Shown here one piece after another: positions 11,862 through 26,504 of a stretch of DNA of 64,000 bases (positions are counted from its first letter, which is position 1; each line of letters opens with the position of its first letter). A program made the position numbers and the translations under genes. The stretch spans positions 248,001 through 312,000 of the forward strand of contig NW_027488721.1 in NCBI RefSeq assembly GCF_050948215.1. The letters run 5' to 3'. The notes under the pieces are model-generated. The model did not search any database and was not told the DNA's origin. It saw nothing but the letters and a program-made list of their open reading frames with translations. The DNA comes from Halictus rubicundus. Its lineage: Eukaryota; Arthropoda; Insecta; Hymenoptera; Halictidae.

Positions 11862-13537
11862 ATAGGATAGGATAGAGGATAGGATAGGATAGAGGATAGG
11901 ATTTGATAGAGGATCCGATATAGGATTTAATAGGATAGAGGATAGGATACGATAAAGGATAGGATAGGATAGAGGATAGGATAGGATAGAGAATAGGATA
12001 TAGGATTGGATAGGATAGCGGATAGGATAGGATAGAGGATTGGATAGGATAGGGGATAGGATACGATAGAGGATAGGATAGGATAGAGAATAGGATAGAG
12101 AATAGGATATAGGATTGGATAGAATAGAGGATAGAATAGGATAGAGGATAGGATAGGATAGAGGATAGGATAGGATAGAGGATAGGATAGGATAGAGGAT
12201 CCGATATACGATTTAATAGGATAGAGGATAGGATACGATAAAGGATAGGATAGGATAGAGGATAGGATAGGATAGAGGATAGGATATGATAGAGGATAGG
12301 ATAGGATAGAGGATAGGATAGGATAGAGAATAGGATGGGATAGAGGATAGGATAGGATAGAGGATAGGATAGGATAGAGGATGGGATAGGATAGAGGATA
12401 GGATAGGATAGAGGATAGGATAGGATAGAGGATAGGATAGGATAGAGGATAGGATAGGATAGAGGATAGGATAGGATAGAGGATAGGATAGGATAGAGGA
12501 TACGATATAGGATTTAATAGGATAGAGGATAGGATACGATAGAGGATACGATAGGATAGAGGATAGGATAGGATAGAGAATAGGATAGGATAGAGGAAAG
12601 GATAGGATAGAGGATAGGATAGGATAGAGGATAGGATAGGATAGAGGATGGGATAGGATAGAGGATAATATAGGATAGAGGATAGGATAGGATAGAGGAT
12701 GGGGTAGGATAGAGGATAATATAGGATAGAGGATAGGATATAGGATTTAATAGGATAGAGGATAGGATACGATAAAGGATAGGATAGGATAGAGGATAGG
12801 ATAGGATAGAGGATAGGATAGGATACAGCATAGGATAGGATAGAGGATAGGATATGATAGAGTATAGGATAGGATAGAGGATAGGATAGGATAGAGAATA
12901 GGATAGGATAGAGGATAGGATATGATAGAGGATAGGATAGGATAGGGGATAGGATAGGATAGAGGATGGGATAGGATAGAGGATAGGATACGATAGAGGA
13001 TAAGGATAGGATAGAGGATAGGATAGGATAGAGGATAGGATATGATAGAGGATACGATATAGGATTTAATAGGATAGAGGATAGGATAGGATAGAGGATA
13101 GGATAGGATAGAGGATAGGATAGGATAGCGGATGGGATAGGATAGAGGATAGGATAGGATGGAGGATAGGATACGATAGAGGATAGGATAGGATAGAGGA
13201 TATGATACGATAGAGGATAGGATAGGATAGAGGATACGATATAGGATTTAATAGGATAGAGGATAGGATACGATAAAGGATAGGATAGGATAGAGGATAG
13301 GATAGGATAGAGAATAGGATATAGGATTGGATAGCATAGCGGATAGGATAGGATAGAGGATTGGATAGGATAGGGGATAGGATACGATAGAGGATAGGAT
13401 AGGATAGAGAATAGGATATAGGATTGGATAGGATAGAGGATACGATATAGGATTTAATAGGATAGAGGATAGGATAGGATAGAGGATAGGATAGGATAGA
13501 GGATTGGATAGGATAGAGGATAGGATAGGATAGAGGA
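11862..13537 (+). repeat. Recopied junction of families 1 and 2 (matches 3124-3460 then 5830-7197)
   Basis: GGATTTGATAG at about 11899 matches 3161 (shift 8738 bp). From GGATCC at 12199 the match is to 5830 (shift 6369 bp), confirmed by GAGGAAAGG at 12593 versus 6224. One 29 bp TTTAAT pair is missing, so from TACAGC (12824 versus 6484) through GATAGCATAGCGG (13330 versus 6990) the shift is 6340 bp. Divergence begins at 13537/7197. Confidence 0.8.
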
Positions 13538-14000
13538 TAATATAGGATAGAGGATAGGATAGGATGGAGGATAGGATACGATAGAGGATAGGATAGGATA
13601 GAGGATATGATACGATAGAGGATAGGATAGGATAGAGGATACGATATAGGATTTAATAGGATAGAGGATAGGATAGGATAGAGGATAGGATAGGATACAG
13701 GATAGGATAGGATAGAGGATAGGATATGATAGAGGATAGGATAGGATAGAGGATAGGATAGGATAGAGAATAGGATGGGATAGAGGATAGGATAGGATAG
13801 AGGATAGGATAGGATAGAGGATAGGATAGGATAGAGGATGGGATAGGATAGAGGATAGGATAGGATAGAGGATAGGATAGGATAGGATAGAGGATAGGAT
13901 AGGATAGAGGATAGGATAGGATAGAGGATAGGATAGGATAGAGGATAGGATAGGATAGAGGATAGGATAGGATAGAGGATAGGATAGGATAGAGGATAGG
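13538..14000 (+). repeat. Copy of 8959-9370 (shift 4579 bp)
   Basis: The AATATAGG change at 13539 and 8960, TACAGG at 13698 and 9119, and the 22 bp monomer starting at 13867 and 9288 are all 4579 bp apart. By the next TACGATATAGG the shift is 4630 bp, i.e. three more 17-mers in this copy. It is followed at about 14010 by material matching 12.50-12.81 kb (GAGGAAAGG at 14106 versus 12593, shift 1513 bp). Confidence 0.75.
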
Positions 14001-14009
14001 ATAGGATAG

Positions 14010-14465
14010 AGGATACGATATAGGATTTAATAGGATAGAGGATAGGATACGATAGAGGATACGATAGGATAGAGGATAGGATAGGATAGAGAATAGGATA
14101 GGATAGAGGAAAGGATAGGATAGAGGATAGGATAGGATAGAGGATAGGATAGGATAGAGGATGGGATAGGATGGAGGATAATATAGGATAGAGGATATGA
14201 TAGGATAGAGGATGGGGTAGGATAGGGGATAATATAGGATAGAGGATAGGATATAGGATTTAATAGGATAGAGGATAGGATACGATAAAGGATAGGATAG
14301 GATACAGGATAGGATAGGATAGAGGATAGGATATAGGATTGGATAGGATAGAGGATAGAATAGGATAGAGGATAGGATAGGATAGAGGATAGGATATGAT
14401 ACAGGATAGGATAGGATAGAGGATAGGATAGGATAGAGGATAGGATAGGATACAGCATAGGATAG
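14010..14465 (+). repeat. Copy of 12497-12810 with extra private changes, plus a TACAGC linker
   Basis: Up to about 14323 this matches 12497-12810 at +1513 bp, with private substitutions (GGATGGAGG near 14170, GATATGATAGG near 14195, AGGGGATAATATAGG near 14226). From 14290 to 14465 it carries TACAGG, a TATAGGATTGG module and TACAGC. This combination of landmarks recurs near 30.8-31.05 kb. Confidence 0.65.
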
Positions 14466-17400
14466 GATAGAGGATAGGATATGATAGAGGATAGGATAGG
14501 ATAGAGGATAGGATAGGATAGAGGATGGGATAGGATAGAGGATAGGTTACGATAGAGGATAAGGATAGGATAGAGGATAGGATAGGATAGAGGATAGGAT
14601 ATGATAGAGGATACGATATAGGATTTAATAGGATAGAGGATAGGATAGGATAGAGGATAGGATAGGATAGAGGATAGGATAGGATAGAGGATGGGATAGG
14701 ATAGAGGATAATATAGGATAGAGGATAGGATAGGATGGAGGATAGGATACGATAGAGGATAGGATAGGATAGAGGATATGATACGATAGAGGATAGGATA
14801 GGATAGAGGATACGATATAGGATTTAATAGGATAGAGGATAGGATACGATAAAGGATAGGATAGGATAGAGGATAGGATAGGATAGAGAATAGGATATAG
14901 GATTGGATAGGATAGCGGATAGGATAGGATAGAGGATTGGATAGGATAGGGGATAGGATACGATAGAGGATAGGATAGGATAGAGAATAGGATATAGGAT
15001 TGGATAGGATAGAGGATAGAATAGGATAGAGGATAGGATAGGATAGAGGATAGGATAGGATAAAGGATAGGATAGGATAGAGGATAGGATAGGATAGAGG
15101 ATCCGATATAGGATTTAATAGGATAGAGGATAGGATACGATAAAGGATAGGATAGGATAGGATAGAGAATAGGATATAGGATTGGATAGGATAGCGGATT
15201 GGATAGGATAGAGGATTGGATAGCATAGGGGATAGGCTACGATAGATGATAGGATAGGATAGAGAATAGGATATAGGATTGGATAGGATAGAGGATACGA
15301 TATAGGATTTAATAGGATAGAGGATAGGATAGGATAGAGGATAGGATAGGATAGAGGATAGGATAGGATAGAGGATGGGATAGGATAGAGGATAATATAG
15401 GGTAGAGGATAGGATAGGATGGAGGATAGGATACGATAGAGGATAGGATAGGATAGAGGATATGATACGATAGAGGATAGGATAGGATAGAGGATACGAT
15501 ATAGGATTTAATAGGATAGAGGATAGGATACGATAAAGGATAGGATAGGATACAGGATAGGATAGGATAGAGAATAGGATATAGGATTGGATAGGATAGC
15601 GGATAGGATAGGATAGAGGATTGGATAGGATAGGGGATAGGATACGATAGAGGATAGGATAGGATAGAGAATAGGATATAGGATTGGATAGGATAGAGGA
15701 TAGAATAGGATAGAGGATAGGATACGATAAAGGATAGGATAGGATAGAGGATAGGATAGGATAGAGAATAGGATATAGGATTGGATAGGATAGCGGATAG
15801 GATAGGATAGAGGATTGGATAGGATAGAGGATAGGATACGATAGAGGATAGGATAGGATAGAGAATAGGATATAGGATTGGATAGGATAGAGGATACGAT
15901 ATAGGATTTAATAGGATAGAGGATAGGATAGGATAGAGGATAGGATAGGATACAGGATAGGATAGGATAGAGGATAGGATATGATAGAGGATAGGATAGG
16001 ATAGAGGATAGGATAGGATAGAGAATAGGATGGGATAGAGGATAGGATAGGATAGAGGATAGGATAGGATAGAGGATAGGATAGGATAGAGGATGGGATA
16101 GGATAGAGGATTGGATAGGATAGAGGATAGGATAGGATAGGATAGAGGATAGGATAGGATAGAGGATAGGATAGGATAGAGGATAGGATAGGATAGAGGA
16201 TACGATATAGGATTTAATAGGATAGAGGATAGGATACGATAGAGGATACGATAGGATAGAGGATAGGATAGGATAGAGAATAGGATAGGATAGAGGAAAG
16301 GATAGGATAGAGAATAGGATAGGATAGAGGATAGGATATGATAGAGGATAGGATAGGATAGAGGATAGGATAGGATAGAGGATGGGATAGGATAGAGGAT
16401 AGGTTACGATAGAGGATAAGGATAGGATAGAGGATAGGATAGGATAGAGGATAGGATATGATAGAGGATACGATATAGGATTTAATAGGATAGAGGATAG
16501 GATAGGATAGAGGATAGGATAGGATAGAGGATAGGATAGGATAGAGGATGGGATAGGATAGAGGATAATATAGGATAGAGGATAGGATAGGATGGAGGAT
16601 AGGATACGATAGAGGATAGGATAGGATAGAGGATATGATACGATAGAGGATAGGATAGGATAGAGGATACGATATAGGATTTAATAGGATAGAGGATAGG
16701 ATACGATAAAGGATAGGATAGGATAGAGGATAGGATAGGATAGAGAATAGGATATAGGATTGGATAGGATAGCGGATAGGATAGGATAGAGGATTGGATA
16801 GGATAGGGGATAGGATACGATAGAGGATAGGATAGGATAGAGAATAGGATATAGGATTGGATAGGATAGAGGATAGAATAGGATAGAGGATAGGATAGGA
16901 TAGAGGATAGGATAGGATAAAGGATAGGATAGGATAGAGGATAGGATAGGATAGAGGATCCGATATAGGATTTAATAGGATAGAGGATAGGATACGATAA
17001 AGGATAGGATAGGATAGGATAGAGAATAGGATATAGGATTGGATAGGATAGCGGATTGGATAGGATAGAGGATTGGATAGCATAGGGGATAGGCTACGAT
17101 AGATGATAGGATAGGATAGAGAATAGGATATAGGATTGGATAGGATAGAGGATACGATATAGGATTTAATAGGATAGAGGATAGGATAGGATAGAGGATA
17201 GGATAGGATAGAGGATAGGATAGGATAGAGGATGGGATAGGATAGAGGATAATATAGGGTAGAGGATAGGATAGGATGGAGGATAGGATACGATAGAGGA
17301 TAGGATAGGATAGAGGATATGATACGATAGAGGATAGGATAGGATAGAGGATACGATATAGGATTTAATAGGATAGAGGATAGGATACGATAAAGGATAG

Positions 17401-18165
17401 GATAGGATACAGGATAGGATAGGATAGAGAATAGGATATAGGATTGGATAGGATAGCGGATAGGATAGGATAGAGGATTGGATAGGATAGGGGATAGGAT
17501 ACGATAGAGGATAGGATAGGATAGAGAATAGGATATAGGATTGGATAGGATAGAGGATAGAATAGGATAGAGGATAGGATACGATAAAGGATAGGATAGG
17601 ATAGAGGATAGGATAGGATAGAGAATAGGATATAGGATTGGATAGGATAGCGGATAGGATAGGATAGAGGATTGGATAGGATAGAGGATAGGATACGATA
17701 GAGGATAGGATAGGATAGAGAATAGGATATAGGATTGGATAGGATAGAGGATACGATATAGGATTTAATAGGATAGAGGATAGGATAGGATAGAGGATAG
17801 GATAGGATACAGGATAGGATAGGATAGAGGATAGGATATGATAGAGGATAGGATAGGATAGAGGATAGGATAGGATAGAGAATAGGATGGGATAGAGGAT
17901 AGGATAGGATAGAGGATAGGATAGGATAGAGGATAGGATAGGATAGAGGATGGGATAGGATAGAGGATTGGATAGGATAGAGGATAGGATAGGATAGGAT
18001 AGAGGATAGGATAGGATAGAGGATAGGATAGGATAGAGGATAGGATAGGATAGAGGATACGATATAGGATTTAATAGGATAGAGGATAGGATACGATAGA
18101 GGATACGATAGGATAGAGGATAGGATAGGATAGAGAATAGGATAGGATAGAGGAAAGGATAGGAT
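14466..18165 (+). repeat. 1857 bp tandem duplication (14466-16322 and 16323-18165)
   Basis: Matched landmarks at +1857 bp are GATAGGTTACG at 14542 and 16399, the AGCATAGGGG monomer followed by GGCTACGATAGATGATAGG at 15235 and 17092, and GAGGAAAGG at 16293 and 18150. The pairing is maintained through the whole length. Outside it, sequence on the left (TACAGC) and right (GAGGATAGG instead of GAGAATAGG after GAGGAAAGG) differs. Confidence 0.88.
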
Positions 18166-18495
18166 AGAGGATAGGATAGGATAGAGGATAGGATAGGATA
18201 GAGGATGGGATAGGATAGAGGATAATATAGGATAGAGGATAGGATAGGATAGAGGATGGGGTAGGATAGAGGATAATATAGGATAGAGGATAGGATATAG
18301 GATTTAATAGGATAGAGGATAGGATACGATAAAGGATAGGATAGGATAGAGGATAGGATATAGGATTGGATAAGATAGCGGATAGGATAGGATAGGGGAT
18401 TGGATAGGATAGAGAATAGGATATAGGATTGGATAGGATAGAGGATAGAATAGGATAAAGGATAGGATAGGATAGAGGATAGGATATGATACAGG
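18130..18495 (+). repeat. Segment recopied at 19669-20034 (shift 1539 bp)
   Basis: GAGGAAAGG at 18150 and 19689, the GATGGGGTAGG monomer, TTTAAT, and the AGCGG/AGGGGATTGG pair recur at +1539 bp up to TACAGG at about 18490 and 20029. A private change AAGATAGCGG lies at about 18371. Confidence 0.75.
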
Positions 18496-19120
18496 ATAGG
18501 ATAGGATAGAGGATAGGATAGGATAGAGGATAGGATAGGATAGAGGATAGGATATGATAGGGGATAGGATAGGATAGAGGATAGGATAGGATAGAGGATG
18601 GGATAGGATAGAGGATAGGATACGATAGAGGATAAGGATAGGATAGAGGATAGGATAGGATAGAGGATAGGATATGATACAGGATACGATATAGGATTTA
18701 ATAGGATAGAGGATAGGATAGGATAGACGATAGGATAGGATAGAGGATAGGATAGGATAGAGGATGGGATAGGATAGAGGATAATATAGGATAGAGGATA
18801 GGATAGGATGGAGGATAGGATAGGATGGAGGATAGGATACGATAGAGGATAGGATAGGATAGAGGATCCGATATAGGATTTAATAGGATAGAGGATAGGA
18901 TACGATAAAGGATAGGATAGGATAGAGGATAGGATAGGATAGAGAATAGGATATAGGATTGGATAGGATAGCGGATAGGATAGGATAGAGGATTGGATAG
19001 GATAGGGGATAGGATACGATAGAGGATAGGATAGGATAGAGAATAGGATATAGGATTGGATAGGATAGAGGATACGATATAGGATTTAATAGGATAGAGG
19101 ATAGGATAGGATAGAGGATA
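18496..19120 (+). repeat. Linker segment related to 20.8-21.7 kb
   Basis: It contains TATGATAGGGG (18555), the 18 bp monomer, GACGAT (about 18727) and two successive GGATGGAGG monomers. A GGATCC monomer near 18868 opens a stretch that matches 21.46-21.74 kb at +2609 bp (TTTAAT at 18879 and 21488, ATATAGG at 19126 and 21735). No non-satellite sequence is present. Confidence 0.65.
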
Positions 19121-20840
19121 GGATAGGATATAGGATTGGATAGGATAGCGGATAGGATAGGATAGAGGATTGGATAGGATAGGGGATAGGATACGATAGA
19201 GGATAGGATAGGATAGACAATAGGATATAGGATTGGATAGGATAGAGGATAGAATAGGATAGAGGATAGGATAGGATAGAGGATAGGATAGGATAAAGGA
19301 TAGGATAGGATAGAGGATAGGATAGGATAGAGAATAGGATATAGGATTGGATAGGATAGCGGATAGGATAGGATAGAGGATTGGATAGGATAGGGGATAG
19401 GATACGATAGAGGATAGGATAGGATAGACAATAGGATAGAGGATTGGATAGGATAGAGGATAGAATAGGATAGAGGATAGGATAGGATAGAGGATAGGAT
19501 ATGATAGAGGATAGGATAGGATAGAGGATAGGATAGGATAGAGGATAGGATAGGATAGAGGATAGGATAGGATAGAGGATAGGATAGGATAGAGGATACG
19601 ATATAGGATTTAATAGGATAGAGGATAGGATACGATAGAGGATACGATAGGATAGAGGATAGGATAGGATAGAGAATAGGATAGGATAGAGGAAAGGATA
19701 GGATAGAGGATAGGATAGGATAGAGGATAGGATAGGATAGAGGATGGGATAGGATAGAGGATAATATAGGATAGAGGATAGGATAGGATAGAGGATGGGG
19801 TAGGATAGAGGATAATATAGGATAGAGGATAGGATATAGGATTTAATAGGATAGAGGATAGGATACGATAAAGGATAGGATAGGATAGAGGATAGGATAT
19901 AGGATTGGATAGGATAGCGGATAGGATAGGATAGGGGATTGGATAGGATAGAGAATAGGATATAGGATTGGATAGGATAGAGGATAGAATAGGATAGAGG
20001 ATAGGATAGGATAGAGGATAGGATATGATACAGGATAGGATAGGATAGAGAATAGGATATAGGATTGGATAGGATAGCGGATAGGATAGGATAGAGGATT
20101 GGATAGGATAGAGGATAGGATACGATAGAGGATAGGATAGGATAGAGAATAGGATATAGGATTGGATAGGATAGAGGATACGATATAGGATTTAATAGGA
20201 TAGAGGATAGGATAGGATAGAGGATAGGATAGGATACAGGATAGGATAGGATAGAGGATAGGATATGATAGAGGATAGGATAGGATAGAGGATAGGATAG
20301 GATAGAGAATAGGATGGGATAGAGGATAGGATAGGATAGAGGATAGGATAGGATAGAGGATAGGATAGGATAGAGGATGGGATAGGATAGAGGATTGGAT
20401 AGGATAGAGGATAGGATAGGATAGGATAGAGGATAGGATAGGATAGAGGATAGGATAGGATAGAGGATAGGATAGGATAGAGGATACGATATAGGATTTA
20501 ATAGGATAGAGGATAGGATACGATAGAGGATACGATAGGATAGAGGATAGGATAGGATAGAGAATAGGATAGGATAGAGGAAAGGATAGGATAGAGGATA
20601 GGATAGGATAGAGGATAGGATAGGATAGAGGATGGGATAGGATAGAGGATAATATAGGATAGAGGATAGGATAGGATAGAGGATGGGGTAGGATAGAGGA
20701 TAATATAGGATAGAGGATAGGATATAGGATTTAATAGGATAGAGGATAGAATAGGATAAAGGATAGGATAGGATAGAGGATAGGATATGATACAGGATAG
20801 GATAGGATAGAGGATAGGATAGGATAGAGGATAGGATAGG
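19120..20840 (+). repeat. Segment recopied at 22185-23905 (shift 3065 bp)
   Basis: GGATATAGG at 19126 and 22191, GAGGAAAGG at 19689 and 22754 and again at 20577 and 23642, and GAGGATAGAATAGGATAAAGG at 20742 and 23807 are all exactly 3065 bp apart. The internal repeat of the GAGGAAAGG module at 888 bp is preserved in both copies. Divergence begins where TATGATAGGGG (20861) is replaced by GATGGG. Confidence 0.87.
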
Positions 20841-21734
20841 ATAGAGGATAGGATATGATAGGGGATAGGATAGGATAGAGGATAGGATAGGATAGAGGAT
20901 GGGATAGGATAGAGGATAGGATACGATAGAGGATAAGGATAGGATAGAGGATAGGATAGGATAGAGGATAGGATATGATAGAGGATACGATATAGGATTT
21001 AATAGGATAGAGGATAGGATAGGATAGACGATAGGATAGGATAGAGGATAGGATAGGATAGAGGATGGGATAGGATAGAGGATAATATAGGATAGAGGAT
21101 AGGATAGGATGGAGGATAGGATACGATAGAGGATAGGATAGGATAGAGGATATGATACGATAGAGGATAGGATAGGATAGAGGATACGATATAGGATTTA
21201 ATAGGATAGAGGATAGGATACGATAAAGGATAGGATAGGATAGAGGATAGGATAGGATAGAGAATAGGATATAGGATTGGATAGGATAGCGGATAGGATA
21301 GGATAGAGGATTGGATAGGATAGGGGATAGGATACGATAGAGGATAGGATAGGATAGAGAATAGGATATAGGATTGGATAGGATAGAGGATAGAATAGGA
21401 TAGAGGATAGGATAGGATAGAGGATAGGATAGGATAAAGGATAGGATAGGATAGAGGATAGGATAGGATAGAGGATCCGATATAGGATTTAATAGGATAG
21501 AGGATAGGATACGATAAAGGATAGGATAGGATAGAGGATAGGATAGGATAGAGAATAGGATATAGGATTGGATAGGATAGCGGATAGGATAGGATAGAGG
21601 ATTGGATAGGATAGGGGATAGGATACGATAGAGGATAGGATAGGATAGAGAATAGGATATAGGATTGGATAGGATAGAGGATACGATATAGGATTTAATA
21701 GGATAGAGGATAGGATAGGATAGAGGATAGGATA

Positions 21735-22556
21735 GGATATAGGATTGGATAGGATAGCGGATAGGATAGGATAGAGGATTGGATAGGATAGGGGATAGGA
21801 TACGATAGAGGATAGGATAGGATAGACAATAGGATATAGGATTGGATAGGATAGAGGATAGAATAGGATAGAGGATAGGATAGGATAGAGGATAGGATAG
21901 GATAAAGGATAGGATAGGATAGAGGATAGGATAGGATAGAGAATAGGATATAGGATTGGATAGGATAGCGGATAGGATAGGATAGAGGATTGGATAGGAT
22001 AGGGGATAGGATACGATAGAGGATAGGGTAGGATAGACAATAGGATATAGGATTGGATAGGATAGAGGATAGAATAGGATAGAGGATAGGATAGGATAGA
22101 GGATAGGATAGGATAAAGGATAGGATAGGATAGAGGATAGGATAGGATAGAGGATCCGATATAGGATTTAATAGGATAGAGGATAGGATAGGATATAGGA
22201 TTGGATAGGATAGCGGATAGGATAGGATAGAGGATTGGATAGGATAGGGGATAGGATACGATAGAGGATAGGATAGGATAGACAATAGGATATAGGATTG
22301 GATAGGATAGAGGATAGAATAGGATAGAGGATAGGATAGGATAGAGGATAGGATAGGATAAAGGATAGGATAGGATAGAGGATAGGATAGGATAGAGAAT
22401 AGGATATAGGATTGGATAGGATAGCGGATAGGATAGGATAGAGGATTGGATAGGATAGGGGATAGGATACGATAGAGGATAGGATAGGATAGACAATAGG
22501 ATAGAGGATTGGATAGGATAGAGGATAGAATAGGATAGAGGATAGGATAGGATAGA
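21735..22556 (+). repeat. 456 bp tandem duplication (21735-22190 and 22191-22556, second partial)
   Basis: GGATATAGGATTGG recurs at 21735 and 22191, and the GACAATAGG change recurs in both copies. 456 equals twenty-four 17-mers plus four 12-mers. It accounts for the difference between the 2609 and 3065 bp shifts relative to 18.9-19.4 kb, and it is inherited by the copy at 25.9-26.5 kb (25904 and 26360). Confidence 0.8.
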
Positions 22557-22799
22557 GGATAGGATATGATAGAGGATAGGATAGGATAGAGGATAGGATA
22601 GGATAGAGGATAGGATAGGATAGAGGATAGGATAGGATAGAGGATAGGATAGGATAGAGGATACGATATAGGATTTAATAGGATAGAGGATAGGATACGA
22701 TAGAGGATACGATAGGATAGAGGATAGGATAGGATAGAGAATAGGATAGGATAGAGGAAAGGATAGGATAGAGGATAGGATAGGATAGAGGATAGGATA

Positions 22800-24940
22800 G
22801 GATAGAGGATGGGATAGGATAGAGGATAATATAGGATAGAGGATAGGATAGGATAGAGGATGGGGTAGGATAGAGGATAATATAGGATAGAGGATAGGAT
22901 ATAGGATTTAATAGGATAGAGGATAGGATACGATAAAGGATAGGATAGGATAGAGGATAGGATATAGGATTGGATAGGATAGCGGATAGGATAGGATAGG
23001 GGATTGGATAGGATAGAGAATAGGATATAGGATTGGATAGGATAGAGGATAGAATAGGATAGAGGATAGGATAGGATAGAGGATAGGATATGATACAGGA
23101 TAGGATAGGATAGAGAATAGGATATAGGATTGGATAGGATAGCGGATAGGATAGGATAGAGGATTGGATAGGATAGAGGATAGGATACGATAGAGGATAG
23201 GATAGGATAGAGAATAGGATATAGGATTGGATAGGATAGAGGATACGATATAGGATTTAATAGGATAGAGGATAGGATAGGATAGAGGATAGGATAGGAT
23301 ACAGGATAGGATAGGATAGAGGATAGGATATGATAGAGGATAGGATAGGATAGAGGATAGGATAGGATAGAGAATAGGATGGGATAGAGGATAGGATAGG
23401 ATAGAGGATAGGATAGGATAGAGGATAGGATAGGATAGAGGATGGGATAGGATAGAGGATTGGATAGGATAGAGGATAGGATAGGATAGGATAGAGGATA
23501 GGATAGGATAGAGGATAGGATAGGATAGAGGATAGGATAGGATAGAGGATACGATATAGGATTTAATAGGATAGAGGATAGGATACGATAGAGGATACGA
23601 TAGGATAGAGGATAGGATAGGATAGAGAATAGGATAGGATAGAGGAAAGGATAGGATAGAGGATAGGATAGGATAGAGGATAGGATAGGATAGAGGATGG
23701 GATAGGATAGAGGATAATATAGGATAGAGGATAGGATAGGATAGAGGATGGGGTAGGATAGAGGATAATATAGGATAGAGGATAGGATATAGGATTTAAT
23801 AGGATAGAGGATAGAATAGGATAAAGGATAGGATAGGATAGAGGATAGGATATGATACAGGATAGGATAGGATAGAGGATAGGATAGGATAGAGGATAGG
23901 ATAGGATAGAGGATGGGATAGGATAGAGGATAATATAGGATAGAGGATAGGATAGGATAGAGGATGGGGTAGGATAGAGGATAATATAGGATAGAGGATA
24001 GGATATAGGATTTAATAGGATAGAGGATAGGATACGATAAAGGATAGGATAGGATAGAGGATAGGATATAGGATTGGATAGGATAGCGGATAGGATAGGA
24101 TAGGGGATTGGATAGGATAGAGAATAGGATATAGGATTGGATAGGATAGAGGATAGAATAGGATAGAGGATAGGATAGGATAGAGGATAGGATATGATAC
24201 AGGATAGGATAGGATAGAGAATAGGATATAGGATTGGATAGGATAGCGGATAGGATAGGATAGAGGATTGGATAGGATAGAGGATAGGATACGATAGAGG
24301 ATAGGATAGGATAGAGAATAGGATATAGGATTGGATAGGATAGAGGATACGATATAGGATTTAATAGGATAGAGGATAGGATAGGATAGAGGATAGGATA
24401 GGATACAGGATAGGATAGGATAGAGGATAGGATATGATAGAGGATAGGATAGGATAGAGGATAGGATAGGATAGAGAATAGGATGGGATAGAGGATAGGA
24501 TAGGATAGAGGATAGGATAGGATAGAGGATAGGATAGGATAGAGGATGGGATAGGATAGAGGATTGGATAGGATAGAGGATAGGATAGGATAGGATAGAG
24601 GATAGGATAGGATAGAGGATAGGATAGGATAGAGGATAGGATAGGATAGAGGATACGATATAGGATTTAATAGGATAGAGGATAGGATACGATAGAGGAT
24701 ACGATAGGATAGAGGATAGGATAGGATAGAGAATAGGATAGGATAGAGGAAAGGATAGGATAGAGGATAGGATAGGATAGAGGATAGGATAGGATAGAGG
24801 ATGGGATAGGATAGAGGATAATATAGGATAGAGGATAGGATAGGATAGAGGATGGGGTAGGATAGAGGATAATATAGGATAGAGGATAGGATATAGGATT
24901 TAATAGGATAGAGGATAGAATAGGATAAAGGATAGGATAG
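22800..24940 (+). repeat. 1104 bp tandem duplication (about 22800-23840 and 23904-24944)
   Basis: GATGGGGTAGG at 22859 and 23963, GAGGAAAGG at 23642 and 24746, and GAGGATAGAATAGGATAAAGG at 23807 and 24911 are each 1104 bp apart. Combined with the 3065 bp shift this gives the 4169 bp shift seen further on. Confidence 0.8.
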
Positions 24941-26504
24941 GATAGAGGATAGGATATGATACAGGATAGGATAGGATAGAGGATAGGATAGGATAGAGGA
25001 TAGGATAGGATAGAGGATAGGATATGATAGGGGATAGGATAGGATAGAGGATAGGATAGGATAGAGGATGGGATAGGATAGAGGATAGGATACGATAGAG
25101 GATAAGGATAGGATAGAGGATAGGATAGGATAGAGGATAGGATATGATAGAGGATACGATATAGGATTTAATAGGATAGAGGATAGGATAGGATAGACGA
25201 TAGGATAGGATAGAGGATAGGATAGGATAGAGGATGGGATAGGATAGAGGATAATATAGGATAGAGGATAGGATAGGATGGAGGATAGGATACGATAGAG
25301 GATAGGATAGGATAGAGGATATGATACGATAGAGGATAGGATAGGATAGAGGATACGATATAGGATTTAATAGGATAGAGGATAGGATACGATAAAGGAT
25401 AGGATAGGATAGAGGATAGGATAGGATAGAGAATAGGATATAGGATTGGATAGGATAGCGGATAGGATAGGATAGAGGATTGGATAGGATAGGGGATAGG
25501 ATACGATAGAGGATAGGATAGGATAGAGAATAGGATATAGGATTGGATAGGATAGAGGATAGAATAGGATAGAGGATAGGATAGGATAGAGGATAGGATA
25601 GGATAAAGGATAGGATAGGATAGAGGATAGGATAGGATAGAGGATCCGATATAGGATTTAATAGGATAGAGGATAGGATACGATAAAGGATAGGATAGGA
25701 TAGAGGATAGGATAGGATAGAGAATAGGATATAGGATTGGATAGGATAGCGGATAGGATAGGATAGAGGATTGGATAGGATAGGGGATAGGATACGATAG
25801 AGGATAGGATAGGATAGAGAATAGGATATAGGATTGGATAGGATAGAGGATACGATATAGGATTTAATAGGATAGAGGATAGGATAGGATAGAGGATAGG
25901 ATAGGATATAGGATTGGATAGGATAGCGGATAGGATAGGATAGAGGATTGGATAGGATAGGGGATAGGATACGATAGAGGATAGGATAGGATAGACAATA
26001 GGATATAGGATTGGATAGGATAGAGGATAGAATAGGATAGAGGATAGGATAGGATAGAGGATAGGATAGGATAAAGGATAGGATAGGATAGAGGATAGGA
26101 TAGGATAGAGAATAGGATATAGGATTGGATAGGATAGCGGATAGGATAGGATAGAGGATTGGATAGGATAGGGGATAGGATACGATAGAGGATAGGGTAG
26201 GATAGACAATAGGATATAGGATTGGATAGGATAGAGGATAGAATAGGATAGAGGATAGGATAGGATAGAGGATAGGATAGGATAAAGGATAGGATAGGAT
26301 AGAGGATAGGATAGGATAGAGGATCCGATATAGGATTTAATAGGATAGAGGATAGGATAGGATATAGGATTGGATAGGATAGCGGATAGGATAGGATAGA
26401 GGATTGGATAGGATAGGGGATAGGATACGATAGAGGATAGGATAGGATAGAGAATAGGATATAGGATTGGATAGGATAGAGGATAGAATAGGATAGAGGA
26501 TAGG
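23880..26504 (+). repeat. Copy of 19711-22335 (shift 4169 bp)
   Basis: GAGGAAAGG (20577 and 24746), GACGAT (21029 and 25198), ATATAGG (21735 and 25904), the private AGGGTAGGATAGACAATAGG (22025 and 26194) and ATATAGG (22191 and 26360) are all 4169 bp apart. This gives about 2.6 kb of continuous correspondence. Divergence begins near 26504, where this copy reads TACGATAAAGG. Confidence 0.87.
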
